DNA of 64,000 bases from Diplocarpon mali. Lineage: Eukaryota; Ascomycota; Leotiomycetes; Helotiales; Drepanopezizaceae. Made by a program: the position numbers and the translations under genes. Location: assembly GCA_024741835.1 (NCBI GenBank), contig JAENRP010000019.1, forward strand, positions 37,223 to 101,222, in the 5' to 3' direction. The notes beneath the pieces are model-generated. The model was not told where the DNA came from and ran no database searches. It saw only the letters and a list, made by a program, of their open reading frames with translations. Positions 12,410-24,000 of this stretch are shown in pieces (within the stretch, counting starts at the first letter, position 1; each line of letters starts with the position of its first letter).

Positions 12410-13400
12410 ATCTTACTCCTAGGTCGGGCCCGCGAGTGAAAGGTATAACTACTAGGTTCTTCTTTACCTCCTTTATAACTTCCAGAGCTTTCAAGTGTTC
12501 TTGGACCAGGCTCTTAAGGTCTTTAGTATAAGAGGGAGTAAGGGCTTTTTCCTATTCTATAGTATTAATAGTTCTCTTACTAAGATCTGATTTTAAAGCA
12601 AAGGCCGAGAATTCCTTAAATAAGGCAAAGGTTATAGGGTCTTACTTATTAATCCTAAAATGCTTAATGATCTTATTTTAAAGGCTAGTAGGTAATCTAA
12701 GTAAGAAAAGGCAGCCTTATTCAACTTTACTAAGTATTTTCTAACTAATTAAGGTATTTGATATATAAGTAAAAGTCCGATAGTAGTTCTTAAGTTCCTT
12801 AGGAGTTCGAGTGACTAGAACAAATTCCTTTAAGAAAGCTAGAGTATTGCGAATCTGCTATCTATTAAATTCTCGGAATTCAGACTTAAAAGCCTTAATA
12901 AGGAGTTCTTATAAATTATACGTCTTCCATTTAAAGAGGGATTTGATAATATCTTTGCTTATATAGTTATAGTAGCAAGGGAGCCGAGAAATCATATCCG
13001 CTTATAAAATACCAAAATCGTAATAAGTTTCCTTATATTGCTTAAGGAAATTAGTAATATTAGCTCTTATAAAGTAAGGAGTATTAAGGGAACTAAAGAG
13101 GGAAAAGTGGCTAGTAATAGCCTTAAATGCAGCTATTATCATTTTATACTAACCGTCTAGGTTAATAGAATCTATAAGAGGCAAAGGGAAAGCCTTGATA
13201 TCGTATAATTAGTTGCTAAGAGGAGTACTTTAAAATTCAAAAGGGCTTAAAGAATGTTCAAAATCTAAGTCAATCTTAGAGTGACTAAGACGAGTTTGAA
13301 AAGATTCGGATAAAGGGTTAGCGAAAAGTTCAAAATTGATATTATTTTTAATATTTTCTAGTATTAATATTAAAAAAGTAGGTAGCGGCCTTAAGTTATT
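12410..13400 (-). pseudogene. gypsy gag, RIP-inactivated
   Basis: The minus-strand frame reads as a retrotransposon Gag: FPLFSSLNTPYF near the N-terminus, then DMISRLPCYYNYISKDII, EFREFNRQQIRNTLAFLKEF and KNYYRTFTYISNTLISQK. This pattern of a helical capsid-type domain is known from fungal Ty3/gypsy elements, where Gag assembles the particle that packages element RNA. It lies immediately 5' of pol on the same strand. Stops are TAA/TAG at Gln codons. A GC-rich palindrome unit at 12415-12437 adds TRGPDLGV near the C-terminal end. No zinc knuckle was recognised. Boundaries are approximate. Confidence 0.7.
12415..12437. repeat. GC-rich palindrome unit in gypsy gag
   Basis: A copy reading ACTCCTAGGTCGGGCCCGCG, followed by AGT, on the plus strand. 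It is in frame with gag on the minus strand (TRGPDLGV). Confidence 0.7.
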
Positions 13401-14250
13401 TAAGGATATCTTTTTATCCTCCTACTTATAGACCAGGCTTAAGAGTAGAATACCGGATTCTACTAAAAGTTTAATCCGAGTTTGCTAAAAGATTCTAAGT
13501 AGGTGCTAAATAGCTAATAGAAGCGTTGCGACTAATTGCAATAAGATAAGGTTTACCTAATTTAAGATAAATTTCTAAGATAAGATTTATATCTAAGATT
13601 CTTCTTAGCCTCTAGGCTAATTCCTATTAGTCCTTAGAATAAAGGGGTCTTTAAAGACGATTCTAAGGCAGTTTTTAAAGTTCTATTAAGCTAAGGCGGC
13701 TGAATTATCAGATTCGGATTTTTAAAGATTCTAAGGAGATACTTCCAATTGGAGTTTACGCTTAGTATTACTTAAGTACTTAAAACCACTGCTATTTGAG
13801 ATTGCTATTATAGGGTTCGCTAAACTTTTCATACTAGGAAGCCGAAAATTCCGAAAATCTTAAAGTTAAAGAAGAAAATAGGGGTTTTTAAAGCAGAGCT
13901 AAAAAGGGAAAATCTAAGGTTATTAATAGTTGCTAAACGAAAATCGATAGTTCTAAATAACTAGGCGATTAAGGATAAGGTATTTAAAGTTAATCAAGAT
14001 ACTATAAGTATTTCAAAGACGTATTTCAAAGGCCGATCTCTTATCTGCGAACTAAGAGATTAATAAGGTCGTATTAAGGACGGAAATCTTAAGAAATCGG
14101 TCCTTGCGTAGGTCACTAATATAAAACAGAAGGGAAACAATATAGGAATAGGCCTAAGGGAAGACCTAAAAACAAAGAGGAGGAAGCACTATAAGCAGGC
14201 TCTCTTAGATAAGATATTAGGAATAAGTCCCAAGTATAAGGTATATTTAG
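13401..14250. other. Leader region of element G
   Basis: AT-rich sequence between gag and the 5' LTR. It carries one degraded palindrome unit (about 13423-13446). Neither the inner LTR end nor a primer-binding site could be placed; the words GTGACCTACGCA (minus, about 14100-14120) are a candidate for the LTR end. Confidence 0.35.
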
Positions 14251-14514
14251 TACTATAGCGACGCGCCCTATCTCTATATATAGAAGATGGCCCTTTTATC
14301 CCCCTACTGTCCTGCGCCGATCATATGATATATGTCACGAGACCTATCCGTCCCAGGTCTCTATAGTAGTAATACTGCCCTTAGGCGTTTTAAAACTCAA
14401 GGCGCTAAGGTGCTTAGCTCCCTCTAGCGTATAAAGGGGCTATCTAGCTCAGCTAGGGGCCGCTCTTAGGCTCCCTCTAATAATATCTACTGCTAAAAAG
14501 GCAAAGGCAAACAG

Positions 14515-14916
14515 ATGCCTTTTAAGGGCTTTCTAAAGGGTAAGGATCTAGATCTTAGTAATTTAGATAAGCTGAATCTAAAGGAGATCGCGGCCGCTCT
14601 TACTCAAGTATAAGCTTAAGAGGAGTAGGCCAACTTAGCTGCTACTTTAAGTAGTAAGGCTTCTAGGCCTTAAGGGTTTAGGGATCTATACTTTAGAAAT
14701 CCTAGTGCTTAAGATAAGTGCTTATTAGAAGTAGAATTATTAGTAGATTATTATCTTTAGCAATATAATAATCGCTGCTTTACTATAACCTCCTTCTCTA
14801 GTACTGCTTAAGTGATAAAAAAATGCAAGTACGTATAGGTAAGTAAGAAAAGATAAAAAGAAGGTAGTAATAGCAAGTATAGGAATATATCTTATAGTAA
14901 AATAAAAAATAAATAA
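14515..14916 (+). pseudogene. Antisense accessory ORF of C2a, downstream half
   Basis: On the plus strand, opposite to pol, an ATG at 14515 opens a 133-codon frame. All its internal stops are TAA/TAG at CAA/CAG-type positions, as expected of a RIP-damaged coding sequence. It reads LDLSNLDKLNLKEIAAALTQ followed by a Gln/Glu/Ala-rich stretch and a Lys-rich C-terminus. The same frame, with different substitutions, is present in C2b (up to 30311). It lies between the end of pol and the 3' LTR, where copia elements usually have no gene. I do not recognise the protein. An expressed host fragment captured by the element is an alternative. Confidence 0.5.
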
Positions 14917-14960
14917 AAAAATTGCTAATAGCTTATAATTAAAAATATCAGATATTATTA

Positions 14961-14965
14961 ATCTA
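14961..14965. repeat. Target-site duplication of C1a (left copy, atcta)
   Basis: Matches atcta at 21067-21071. Joining the flanks restores the sequence seen uninterrupted in C2b near 30325-30345. Confidence 0.9.
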
Positions 14966-15160
14966 TATTAAGATAGGTGATACAGCTATCACTCCGATGT
15001 ATTATTATATGACCCTACTGCTTAGTCAGTAGGATATTGATACGTATATAGCTATAGGTAAGAAAGGGGTAACCTTCCTTCCTTAACTCTTACTAATATA
15101 TTAACTATCGACCTTTAGAAGTTTCCTATACCTACTGCGCTAACTTACTTAAGCTTAATA
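14966..15160 (+). repeat. 5' LTR of C1a
   Basis: 195 bp, nearly the same as 20872-21066 and as both C1b LTRs, apart from transitions. It contains the conserved core GAAAGGGGTAACCTTCCTTC. Confidence 0.95.
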
Positions 15161-15175
15161 GGTTATAAGCCTTAG
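15161..15175 (+). promoter_or_regulatory. Primer-binding site candidate of C1a (initiator-Met half-tRNA type)
   Basis: Directly after the LTR the sequence is GGTTATAAGCCTTAG; C1b has GGTTATAAGCCCTAG. Drosophila copia and Hemivirus-type elements are primed by the 5' half of initiator tRNA-Met, and their site begins GGTTAT(G)GGCCC. The match is by eye and one position is RIP-sensitive. Confidence 0.55.
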
Positions 15176-17087
15176 ATAGACCGATAATAGATTATTAACT
15201 TCCCTTAGAAAGCACTTGCGCTGCAACTATTAGTAGAAAGTTGAATAAGACTTATAGTAAGAGGCGAGCAATCGGCGAATAAGAGGTATAATTCCCTATT
15301 CAGCCAACCTATATTATAAGAGGTATGATTCCTTGCTCTATAACCCCTTTGGTACTGCAAGAGGTATAATTCCTTACTTTATTATATTTTATAAGAGGTA
15401 TGATTCCTTAAGTTATAGCCTAAAAAACCCTTTTTAATAAGAGGACTTCCTCCCTATTTAATACTTCTATAATACCCGCTATTTAATCATTTTAACTTTT
15501 CGATAGGAGGAGTGCCCTTAACTATTTAATTTATTTGATTTTAAACGCAATTCTATTTGAAATAGCAATAGCTTCCGATTCCAATTAAAATACTAGGCCT
15601 AAAGACCTCTAACTCTCTTAAAAGAATTAGCAATAATAGTTCGACGATTTAGAGCTTTACTTTAAGAGCAAAGGCATTAAAATAGCGATTCAAAAGACAC
15701 TTATTAAATACGCAAGAATAGCCCCTTATACTCCCTCTACCGATTCGTCCACTTCTACTTCAATAGCTAATACAACTGCTAAAGATTTGCTAGATATACT
15801 AAACAAGCTTAGCCTAAGAGCCTTAGTAGATAATAACCGAGATTCTTAAAGGTAGATTTTAAATATAGAAAAGGAGAAGGAGTATAGGCTAGCCTTAGCT
15901 AAATGTAAGCTTAAGATTAATAAAGGTTTAAGCGATAAAGATAAAGATTTTATTCGAGTTTATAATAATGTAAAGATAAGATAGGATACTTTAAAAGTAA
16001 AATACTTTTAGACAACTGCCTTTAATACCTAGCATCTGCTATAATAGATCACTTCATTTTAATATAGAAAAGATAAAGATAGTAAGGATATAGATATAAA
16101 TATAGACTCTACTTAGTCTATATTATATAAAGTAAGAAGGAGAGTAAAAGCTATAGATCTTAGGATAGCTATGACTTTTAAGGAAACTTAGCTTTTTAAT
16201 TTCCTACTTAATAGCCTCTTTCTTAAGTTTGCTATTATAAAACAATCTCTTCTTATCTAACTTAACCTTAAGATATATAAGAAGATCGACCTCCTTTGAA
16301 CTATTAAGTAAGACCTTAAAGGACGCTTTAAATCGGCAAATACCGCATTATAAGGTAACGATAAGCCTAAGAAGAGGAAGGAGCGTAGGATAAGCCCTTA
16401 AGCTTATTAGGGATGCTACTTCTATAATAGTGCTTATAATATTACTAATTATAAAGTTAAAAGGCAACTGATTAATATAGTCGCTAGCTTTAATATTAAG
16501 AAGCAATTAAAGTAGAAGTTAAGAAGCAAACTGCCCTTATCCTACCAAAGGCCGCAACTACTAAGGAAAGGCAAAGGAAAAGGCTATTTAGCTAAAACTT
16601 TAGCAAATACCTCTAATAATAATAGTAGGTTATTTAAACCTAAATCCACTTCTAATAATTCAAACGATAATTATAATAAAGATGCCTATATCTTAAAAGC
16701 CGATTTTTATAAGATCCTTGAATCTAATTAGTATAATAATACTAGTTGTATAGCATATATGACTAATAAACCTTACCTATTTAAAGGCCTATTTATTAAA
16801 ATAAAAAGGCGCTCTATTAAGGTTGGCGGTAGAAGGTTATATATAGACTTAATAGGTATAATAGAGATAAATATTACTAGCGTTTCTTTCCTTTTATAAA
16901 ATGTTCTTCTTATGCCTAGCTTAAGTATTAATCTTTTATTTAGCTATAAGATCTATATAGAGTTGAATTATATAAGAGTTTTTAATAATCAATTTATATA
17001 GTTTATAAATAATAATTATAAAGTAATCTTTAAAGCTAAAATTAAAGATAGACTTTACATTATCTTAAAGGCAATATTATAGAAATT

Positions 17088-17475
17088 GACTCTTAAGCTA
17101 GACCTATAAGTAGATTCCTTTAAAGAAAGTGCACTCTCCGCCCTAATACAATTAAGTAAAGATAGAGAGAATAGATGGACTCCTAAGCCGGGATCGCAAG
17201 TAAAATTCGCGAAAATGACTCTTAAGCTAGGACTATAGGTAGAGTATAAGGTGTCTTTAAAGATGACTCTTAAGCTAGGATCATAAGTGAATTTAATAGA
17301 AATGACTCTTAGGCTAAGACCGTAAGTAGATTTTGCAAATTCGCTAATAACAACTCTTAGGCCAGGACCGCGAGTGAAATTCGCGAATTTGTCAGAGACG
17401 ACTCCTAAGCTAGGAGTGCAAGTGGATCTCGCGGTTTTACTAAAAACAACTCTTAAACTAGGCTTGCAATTAGAA
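17088..17475. repeat. Tandem array of GC-rich palindrome units in C1a pol
   Basis: Eight units start at 17088, 17178, 17217, 17265, 17304, 17352, 17400 and 17448. From the second unit on, the spacing is 39 or 48 bp, so the array keeps the reading frame (13 or 16 codons). On the minus strand the array lies in an unbroken 142-codon frame (17055-17483). The array lies between the protease region and the gag-pre-integrase domain. Confidence 0.85.
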
Positions 17476-18312
17476 AACGGCAAAACCTCAAACTGCTATT
17501 ACTAGTCCTTTTTAGCTACTAATAATAAAGTATTAATTGATAATAGGCTATTAAAGCTATTAAAAGCCGAAAGCCTATTAAGGTATTAGCTAATATATAG
17601 AAGATTCGCATATCTAAGGCTAAAGAAATTAAAGGGCCTATATAAGGTCTTAACCTTAAAATAGAAGATCTAAGTACTAAAGGATCGCCTAGTATGCCGA
17701 ATTTGCAAGCTAATAAAACTTTAAAATCGGACGCAAACTAAGCTTAGTCTATAGAAAGATTCAATACTAGCGCTAATATCTATTAATACTACTAGACTAT
17801 TTATAACCTTAATTAGAGGAAATAATTAGTTTTCTTAAATAGTAGATAACTCTACTTAATAGATATAGACTATTTATACTAAGACCAAATCTAAGCTTAT
17901 AGAAAAGCTAGAAACTTAAAAAGTGATAGAAGAACGCTAGACCTAATTAAAGCTAATGGCTATTAGGTCTGATAATATATTAGAGATTAAGGTAAAGCTT
18001 GATAAATAGGCAAAATAAGGAGTTTACTATAAACCAACTATAATATATAAAGGTTCCTATTAGAATAGCATCGCTAAGCAAAGCATTTAGTAAGCAAAGA
18101 CTGATTATCGCGCTCTATTGCAAGATGCTGACCTATTACTAGAATTCTAAGACCTTGCAGTTAAGGCAAACGCATACTTACGAAATAGAATAAGTAGTAG
18201 ATTAATAGTTAATAGTACTTAAATATCGCTATATAAGGCATATTTCGGATAGAAACTAAGCCTAGACTATATCTGCATCTTTAAAAGCGTCTACTACTCT
18301 TATATTAGCCTA

Positions 18313-18332
18313 AAGTCCTGGCCCGCGGGTAT
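18313..18332. repeat. GC-rich palindrome unit in C1a integrase region
   Basis: Reads AGTCCTGGCCCGCGGGTA. The counterpart in C1b is at about 35280-35299. Confidence 0.6.
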
Positions 18333-20581
18333 AAAGAGTAAGAAGCTAATAGACTAAGGTAGAGAGTATATATTTATTAGGTATATTAAATAGATAATAA
18401 AGCAATAGATAGTATACGCGCTAGACCTAGGGCGAGTAATCATATCTTTAGTAGTTGAGTTTAATAAATTTCGAAATAGGAGGAAGCTATCTTTAAAGCT
18501 CTATATACTTAGAGATTCGCAAGGTATACTACTTAATAGTAATACTATTAAGCCGAATTAATAACCCCTCTCTCTAAGCTTAGGTATATTAAGCGCACCT
18601 GCTAATTAACGACCTGCTAGTTGCTTAAAGGCCGAATAGACTATTCCTATTATCCGCAAATTACTTAAAGTATAAAACAACTTTGATATTATTATCCCTT
18701 TAGTTAAAGCACCTATAGTAAAGGATATTCCTAAAATAGGTATAAGTAATAATAAGCTTCTACTATTAGAAAGCGGTTCCTTAGATGATAAGCCTATAGA
18801 ACCTATAGCTGAACTTACGCCTTTAAAGAGGAATAAAGACTTAGAACTAAAAGATACCTTAGATAAACGTAAGTCTAAGCGTATCTAAGCTATAATAGCG
18901 TATAGGATCTATAAGCTCGAACTCTAATAGAGCTTTAATAAAGATAATACGTTCCTAGCTGCTAAAGGGATAATGAAAATCTCTCTTCTAAAGACGTACG
19001 ATAAAGCTGTTAACGACCTAGAGAATAGAGCAGTATAGAATAAGGCAATCTAAGAGAAGATAAGCTCTCTTATTACAAATGGTATATAGATAGAGGAACT
19101 AACGCTAAAGGATATAAACCTAGTATTAATAAAGTAGGTCTTTATAATTAAGATATATGCAGATAGGACCTTAGAATATTATAAGGCAAGGCTTATAGCT
19201 AAGGGCTTCTCTTAATAGTATAGAAAAGACTACTTTAATACATTTGCGCTAATAGTTCGCATAGATACCCTTTGCATATTTATAGTAATAGTAGCTACTA
19301 AGGACCTTGAATGTAGATAGTACAATATTAAAAATGCATTTACTAAAGCGACTATAAAGGAATGGATTTTTCTCTCTTAACTTAATAGTATTCTTATACG
19401 TATTAGCCACTCCCTTTATATACTTTATAGTATCTATAGGCTTAAATAATCAGCCTGTAATTAGAACCTCTTATATAGCTCTGCTTTAGTAGAAATAGGA
19501 TTCGTTTAAAGCCTAGCTAACCCTTATCTATTTACCTATACTAAGCGTAGAATCAAGTTGCTACTATATATTAATAATATTACTATAGCTGCGAAAATAA
19601 CTACTTAATTAAATTGGTTCTTTATAATAATTCGGAAACATTTTAATACTAAGGATCTAAGGGGAATTTATAAGATCCTTAGCATCTATATTATAAGGAA
19701 CCGCTCTACTTAAGAACTCTAATTGGATTAAGAGTAGTATATTAAGAAGATCCTAGACCAAATAGGACTCTCTACTTATACTCTTAACTTTAAGCTAAAG
19801 TATACTCCAATCGAAGGAAAGTATAATAAGTTAGAGCCTATTAATAAAAATAAGCAAAAAGGAGATCTAAAGAAGTACTAATAGGATATTAGAGCAATTA
19901 TATATACTATAGTATATATAAGACCAGATATCGCCTTTATTATTAGGTAACTTAGTCAGAACTTAAAGGATCTAACGATTTGATATAAGAATGCAGTTAA
20001 GCGACTTAAAAGGTACCTTCGATTGACAATTATATAAAAGGTAAAATATAGACTAACGAAATATATAAGCGCAAAGCTTAAGGTATATACTAATTCCAAC
20101 TAGGCAAATATAAAAGGTTGGAAAAGTATATCTGGAAGTATAGTAATACTATATAGTAGACCTATATTATAAGGAAGTAGGAAGTAGAAATCAATAGCTA
20201 TCGCAAGTACTAAGGCTAAATATATATTAATATTATTAAATTGCAAGTAAGGATTATAGATCGCCTAAGTTCTAAAAGATATAGGTTTTATTAAGTATAT
20301 TAAATAAGATAGGAATTGTATTAATCTCTAAGTAGATAATATAAAGGCGATTACACTTATAAAGAATCTATACTTATATAAGCGATTGAAATATATTAAT
20401 ATTGCCTACCACTTTATCTATAACCTTATTATAAAGAATAAGTTATCAATTACCTATATCTTAACCGATCGAATAATAGTAAATGGATTTATAAAGCTAT
20501 TAGAGATAGTTGTAAAGTTTGAAGCGTTTAAAGATATGCTAGGGTTATAGAAGACAATAGGGGCTTAGTAGGCTTAAGGAC

Positions 20582-20733
20582 GACTCCTGGGCCCGCCTTG
20601 CGAGTTAGGTCATATAGTCTTATAGAGTAAAGTTTTTTTTAAATCGACTCCTAGGCCTAGACTGCGAGTTAAGTCATATAGTCTTATAAAGGAACGCTTT
20701 TAGAAATTTGACTCCTAGTCCTGCCCTATAAGT
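20582..20733. repeat. Three 64-bp repeats with palindrome units before the C1a 3' LTR
   Basis: Units begin at 20582, 20646 and 20710, exactly 64 bp apart. Each starts GACTCCT; the first two are followed by a shared tail containing CATATAGTCTTATA. They lie between the pol stop and the 3' LTR, and C1b has the same arrangement. Confidence 0.8.
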
Positions 20734-20871
20734 AGGATTAGTGATTTTAATAGAGGTTGCTATTAATTAATTATTTTTAATATAAAGAGATACTTAGGAG
20801 TTGGATTAGCGTAAAAGGATAGTTATTATTTTCCCGACTATAAGTCAATTAGAGTAAGGTCTAAGTAAGGG

Positions 20872-21066
20872 TATTAAGATAGGTAATATAGCTATTACTC
20901 TAATATATTATTATATAACCCTACTGCTTAATCAATAGGATATTGATATATATATAGCTATAGATAAGAAAGGGGTAACCTTCCTTCCCTAACTCTTACT
21001 AATATATCAACCATCGACCTTTAGAAGTTTCCTATACCTACTGCGCCGACTCACTTAAGCTCAATA
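20872..21066 (+). repeat. 3' LTR of C1a
   Basis: 195 bp, from TATTAAGATAGG to CTCAATA, preceded by a short purine-rich tract (AAGTAAGGG) that may be the polypurine tract. The flanking duplication atcta follows at 21067-21071. Confidence 0.95.
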
Positions 21067-21068
21067 AT

Positions 21069-24000
21069 CTAAGACCTTTTTAGGTCTGGTTGTGCCTTAA
21101 TAAGCCTTTGTACCTATCCCTCCTTCTTAATAGTTATTAAATTAGTATCTACCAGTTGCTAAAGGGCCTGATTTAGATTGGCTTTTATTATAGCATTAGC
21201 AGGGTTACTAATACTATTAATTTAATGTATTTCTATAAGCTCCTTATTCTTATACGATTATTAAATAGCTATTATATTAATTATTAATCGCTTCTTCTTT
21301 ATAGTGCCTAATTTGATAATATACTTATATAAGAAGAGGGAATCTATATATATAATAGTAGGGAGGCGGAGTAGACTCAACTTAGCTATTACTATATCGA
21401 TTATTATAACTATAGAAACTAATATATTAATACCTACTACTATAGCATATAGTTCGGAGGCTAGTATAGCTCTTATCACTCTCTTATACTTTATTAAGCT
21501 ATAGTATAGAATATTGCCTTTTAGAATAAACTGCGATTCTCCTTCCTCTTTAGTAGCTAATATAATAATATAGCTGATCTATGAGCTTAAATCCTTATTA
21601 TTGGTAAAAGATCTATCGATAAATGCAAATAGCTTAGCGTTTTACAAATTGATAGTAAGGTAGGTTAGGCCTCTTTTAGGGTTATTTCAGATCCATTTAA
21701 GTCGCTTATTTAGATTCTCTATATCTTAAACTATTAGATCCTAATATTAGGCTATAGCTAATAAATCGAAAGAAGCTTCTAGCTGGTAGATTATAGCTAA
21801 GTAAGCTCCCTTTGCTCTCTGCTCTAGGTATTATTACTTATAGCCCTCTTAAGAAGTGTCGACTAGTTCCAGCCTTTAGCCTTAGCCCTTTTGCTATATA
21901 TATACTATATCCCCTTCTTAGGAAATAATATACCTATTGAAAGCTAGTGATTTAGTGCTTGATAGGTATTATATTAGCTTTATAAGGAATCCTACCCTTT
22001 TGATCTTATCCTCCTCCTTTTTTAAGAAGTCTGCTTCTTTAAGTATTAAAGTATTATCCGTTTATATTCCTACTATACTAAAAAAGGGAGAAGTGCTTAA
22101 GGTTAATAATAGACAGGGGTTATAAGTTGAGTTGGCTATACCGAGATTGCTGCAATAGTACTTATAGTAGGTACTAAACTAGTGATTTCCTAATTTGGGA
22201 ATGCCGTAGAGCAGTAGTACTACTTTAAAGACTATACCTATAGAGAATAGCTTAGCAATATCTTATAAAGGAAATACAAATATATCGCATAGTAGCTTTA
22301 ATGCTACTTAGGTATATACTTATATGATATCTTATAGGCTAAGAATGCCCTTCTTGCCCTATTCCTTAAAGTATTCCCAGATTAATGCTGAAAGTAATAC
22401 TAAAAGGCGTTAGCTTACTTGTTAGATAGTTAGGGATTGAGTGATTATGCCTTCCTCCTTCTTACTAGTATTATTCTAAGCTTATATAATTAAGCGTGAT
22501 TTCTCAAATAGGTGATCTATCTCCTTTTCCTTTATCTTATCAATTATTCTCAATTTAAAGATCCTCTTGCCTTTTATAATAGGGTCATTTTTATTTATTA
22601 GTATAAATACCCCCCTATTTATTAGCCCTTAGTATTCCTTTAGGCGAGATTATTAAAAAGGGCGCTTAAGAGTGGTAATCTTGCCTTTTGCCTATAGCTT
22701 TTGCGATAGTTCCTAGTCCCTATTCTCCTTCTTTATTAAGAATACCTCCAATTTGGTTATATATAGCTTATCATTTGCTTTAAAGGATATTTATATCTTA
22801 GTATTATAGTTATTATCAATTATAGGAAGACCGGAAATAGGCTTAATAAAGGGAACCTCTACTCTTAGCAATTGCTTGCAGCTATTAAGTTGCGGCTTAA
22901 TTAAGCGAGAGGGCTCTACTTCTTTATTAATATCAGTTGCATTCTACTTCCTTTTAGTAGTCGTTCGATCCTTGGATTTAGTTCCTTTGATTTCCTTTAG
23001 GCGGTTTTCTTTATTATCGATTTTAAATAGGTATACGCTTATCGACCTAAAGTGCTTTATTCTATTGCTAATATTAACTATATAGGTTTCGTTCTCTAAG
23101 CCTAGGAACTCAAATAGGCCTATCTATCCTCTCTTCTCTTAATATATTAATATTAGGTCTTTTAGCTTTAAATTGTAGATATAAGTGGTTCTAAGGCTAT
23201 TCCTTATACCTAAAGCGTCGTTAACCTTATAAGTAGCATAGATCTTCCTAACTTCCTTTATAGCCTTCTTAATTATTGCTGCCCTTTATTCTACCGACGG
23301 ATTTGGTAGATTTAGTTCAATTAGCCTTAGATATACCTCGAAAATGAGTAGGGTAGGAATCATCTTATTAGGCCCTACTATATTATTGACTGCTTTAATA
23401 GCTATTTGCAGCCTCTTATTATCGCTTAATCAGGGGTATTCAACTATTATTATATTAAAGGCATATCTTAAAGGGCGATAATACCATTCGACCTTACTAA
23501 TAGAGTGGTACGCCTCTATAGGAACTAGCTTAAGGGTTATTCCTATAGATCTTAAAGAGCTTTTAAACTCTGCTAAGTTGAAGTTGGTACTATAGTCGTA
23601 TATTATAAAATCAAGAGGTTTAATATACGTATCTAGCTAAGCTAATTTAAGGGCTTGAAATACTACGTTAGCCGAATGTGCTCCTATTCCCTTTTATAAG
23701 AACCTTGCGGCTTTAAATCCTATCGCTTTATTAATTATATAAAGGGCATTCCTTCTACTAAACTAAGTAATATCAATATATATAGTATAATTAAAGTTAA
23801 TATTATCTTATAGCTTGAATCGGAATCTATAAAGGGCGTCGGCGTAAAGTTAGTAGTATCGGTATATTTCCCTTACTCTTATTATAATGCTAGAGTCTAC
23901 ATTATGACTAGCCTAGTTTAAAAGGTATTTAAGGCACTTTACTAAAGGATGTCCGAATCTTTTATATAGCCTTCGGATCTCTATTTCTATTAAGTAGTAT

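Larger units (their letters stand above)
7861..14365 (-). mobile_element. Ty3/gypsy LTR retrotransposon G, RIP-inactivated (left end not found)
   Basis: Read from 14365 leftwards, the order is LTR start, leader, gag, protease region, reverse transcriptase, RNase H and integrase. RT before integrase defines the Ty3/gypsy order. The LTR begins TATAGAGACCTGGGACGG, which is TG..-type with the first G changed to A, as RIP would do. It holds a TATATATAGAG promoter-like word near 14270 and an ATCATATGAT palindrome at 14320-14329. The bases just outside (gtagt, 14366-14370) are continuous with the C2 sequence that is uninterrupted at about 29735-29745, so G inserted into C2a. The matching 3' LTR and the second duplication copy are not visible. 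Confidence 0.8.
15555..20568 (+). pseudogene. C1a gag-pol polyprotein, RIP-inactivated
   Basis: A single plus-strand frame, interrupted by TAA/TAG at Gln/Trp positions, gives a copia polyprotein. Gag comes first. A zinc-knuckle-like segment at about 16406-16450 has Tyr where Cys and His would be expected. Then come LLMPSLSINLLF near 16900, a tandem array of GC-rich units (17088-17475), and the gag-pre-integrase motif RRFAYLRLKKLKGL near 17590-17650. Integrase covers about 17690-18600, RT about 19060-19960 (NIKNAFT; catalytic box YINN at 19570 instead of YxDD) and RNase H about 20000-20568. The C-terminus ends KFEAFKDML, matching the open 64-codon frame of C1b. It would have encoded the particle protein and the enzymes for reverse transcription and integration in the cytoplasm and nucleus. 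The start codon is not determined. Confidence 0.85.
14966..21066 (+). mobile_element. copia-type LTR retrotransposon C1a, complete but RIP-inactivated
   Basis: A 6101-bp element bounded by 195-bp LTRs (14966-15160 and 20872-21066). The LTRs run from TATTAAGAT to AATA, RIP-altered TG...CA ends, and the element is flanked by the 5-bp duplication atcta. Internal order is Gag, protease region, gag-pre-integrase and integrase, RT, RNase H, which is the Ty1/copia order. The sister copy C1b is 6098 bp and inverted. Confidence 0.95.

Noticed and set aside
17088..17475. Regularly spaced repeats resembling a CRISPR array
   Set aside because: Spacing is codon-based (39/48 bp), spacers are related to each other, and the array sits inside a copia polyprotein of a eukaryote.
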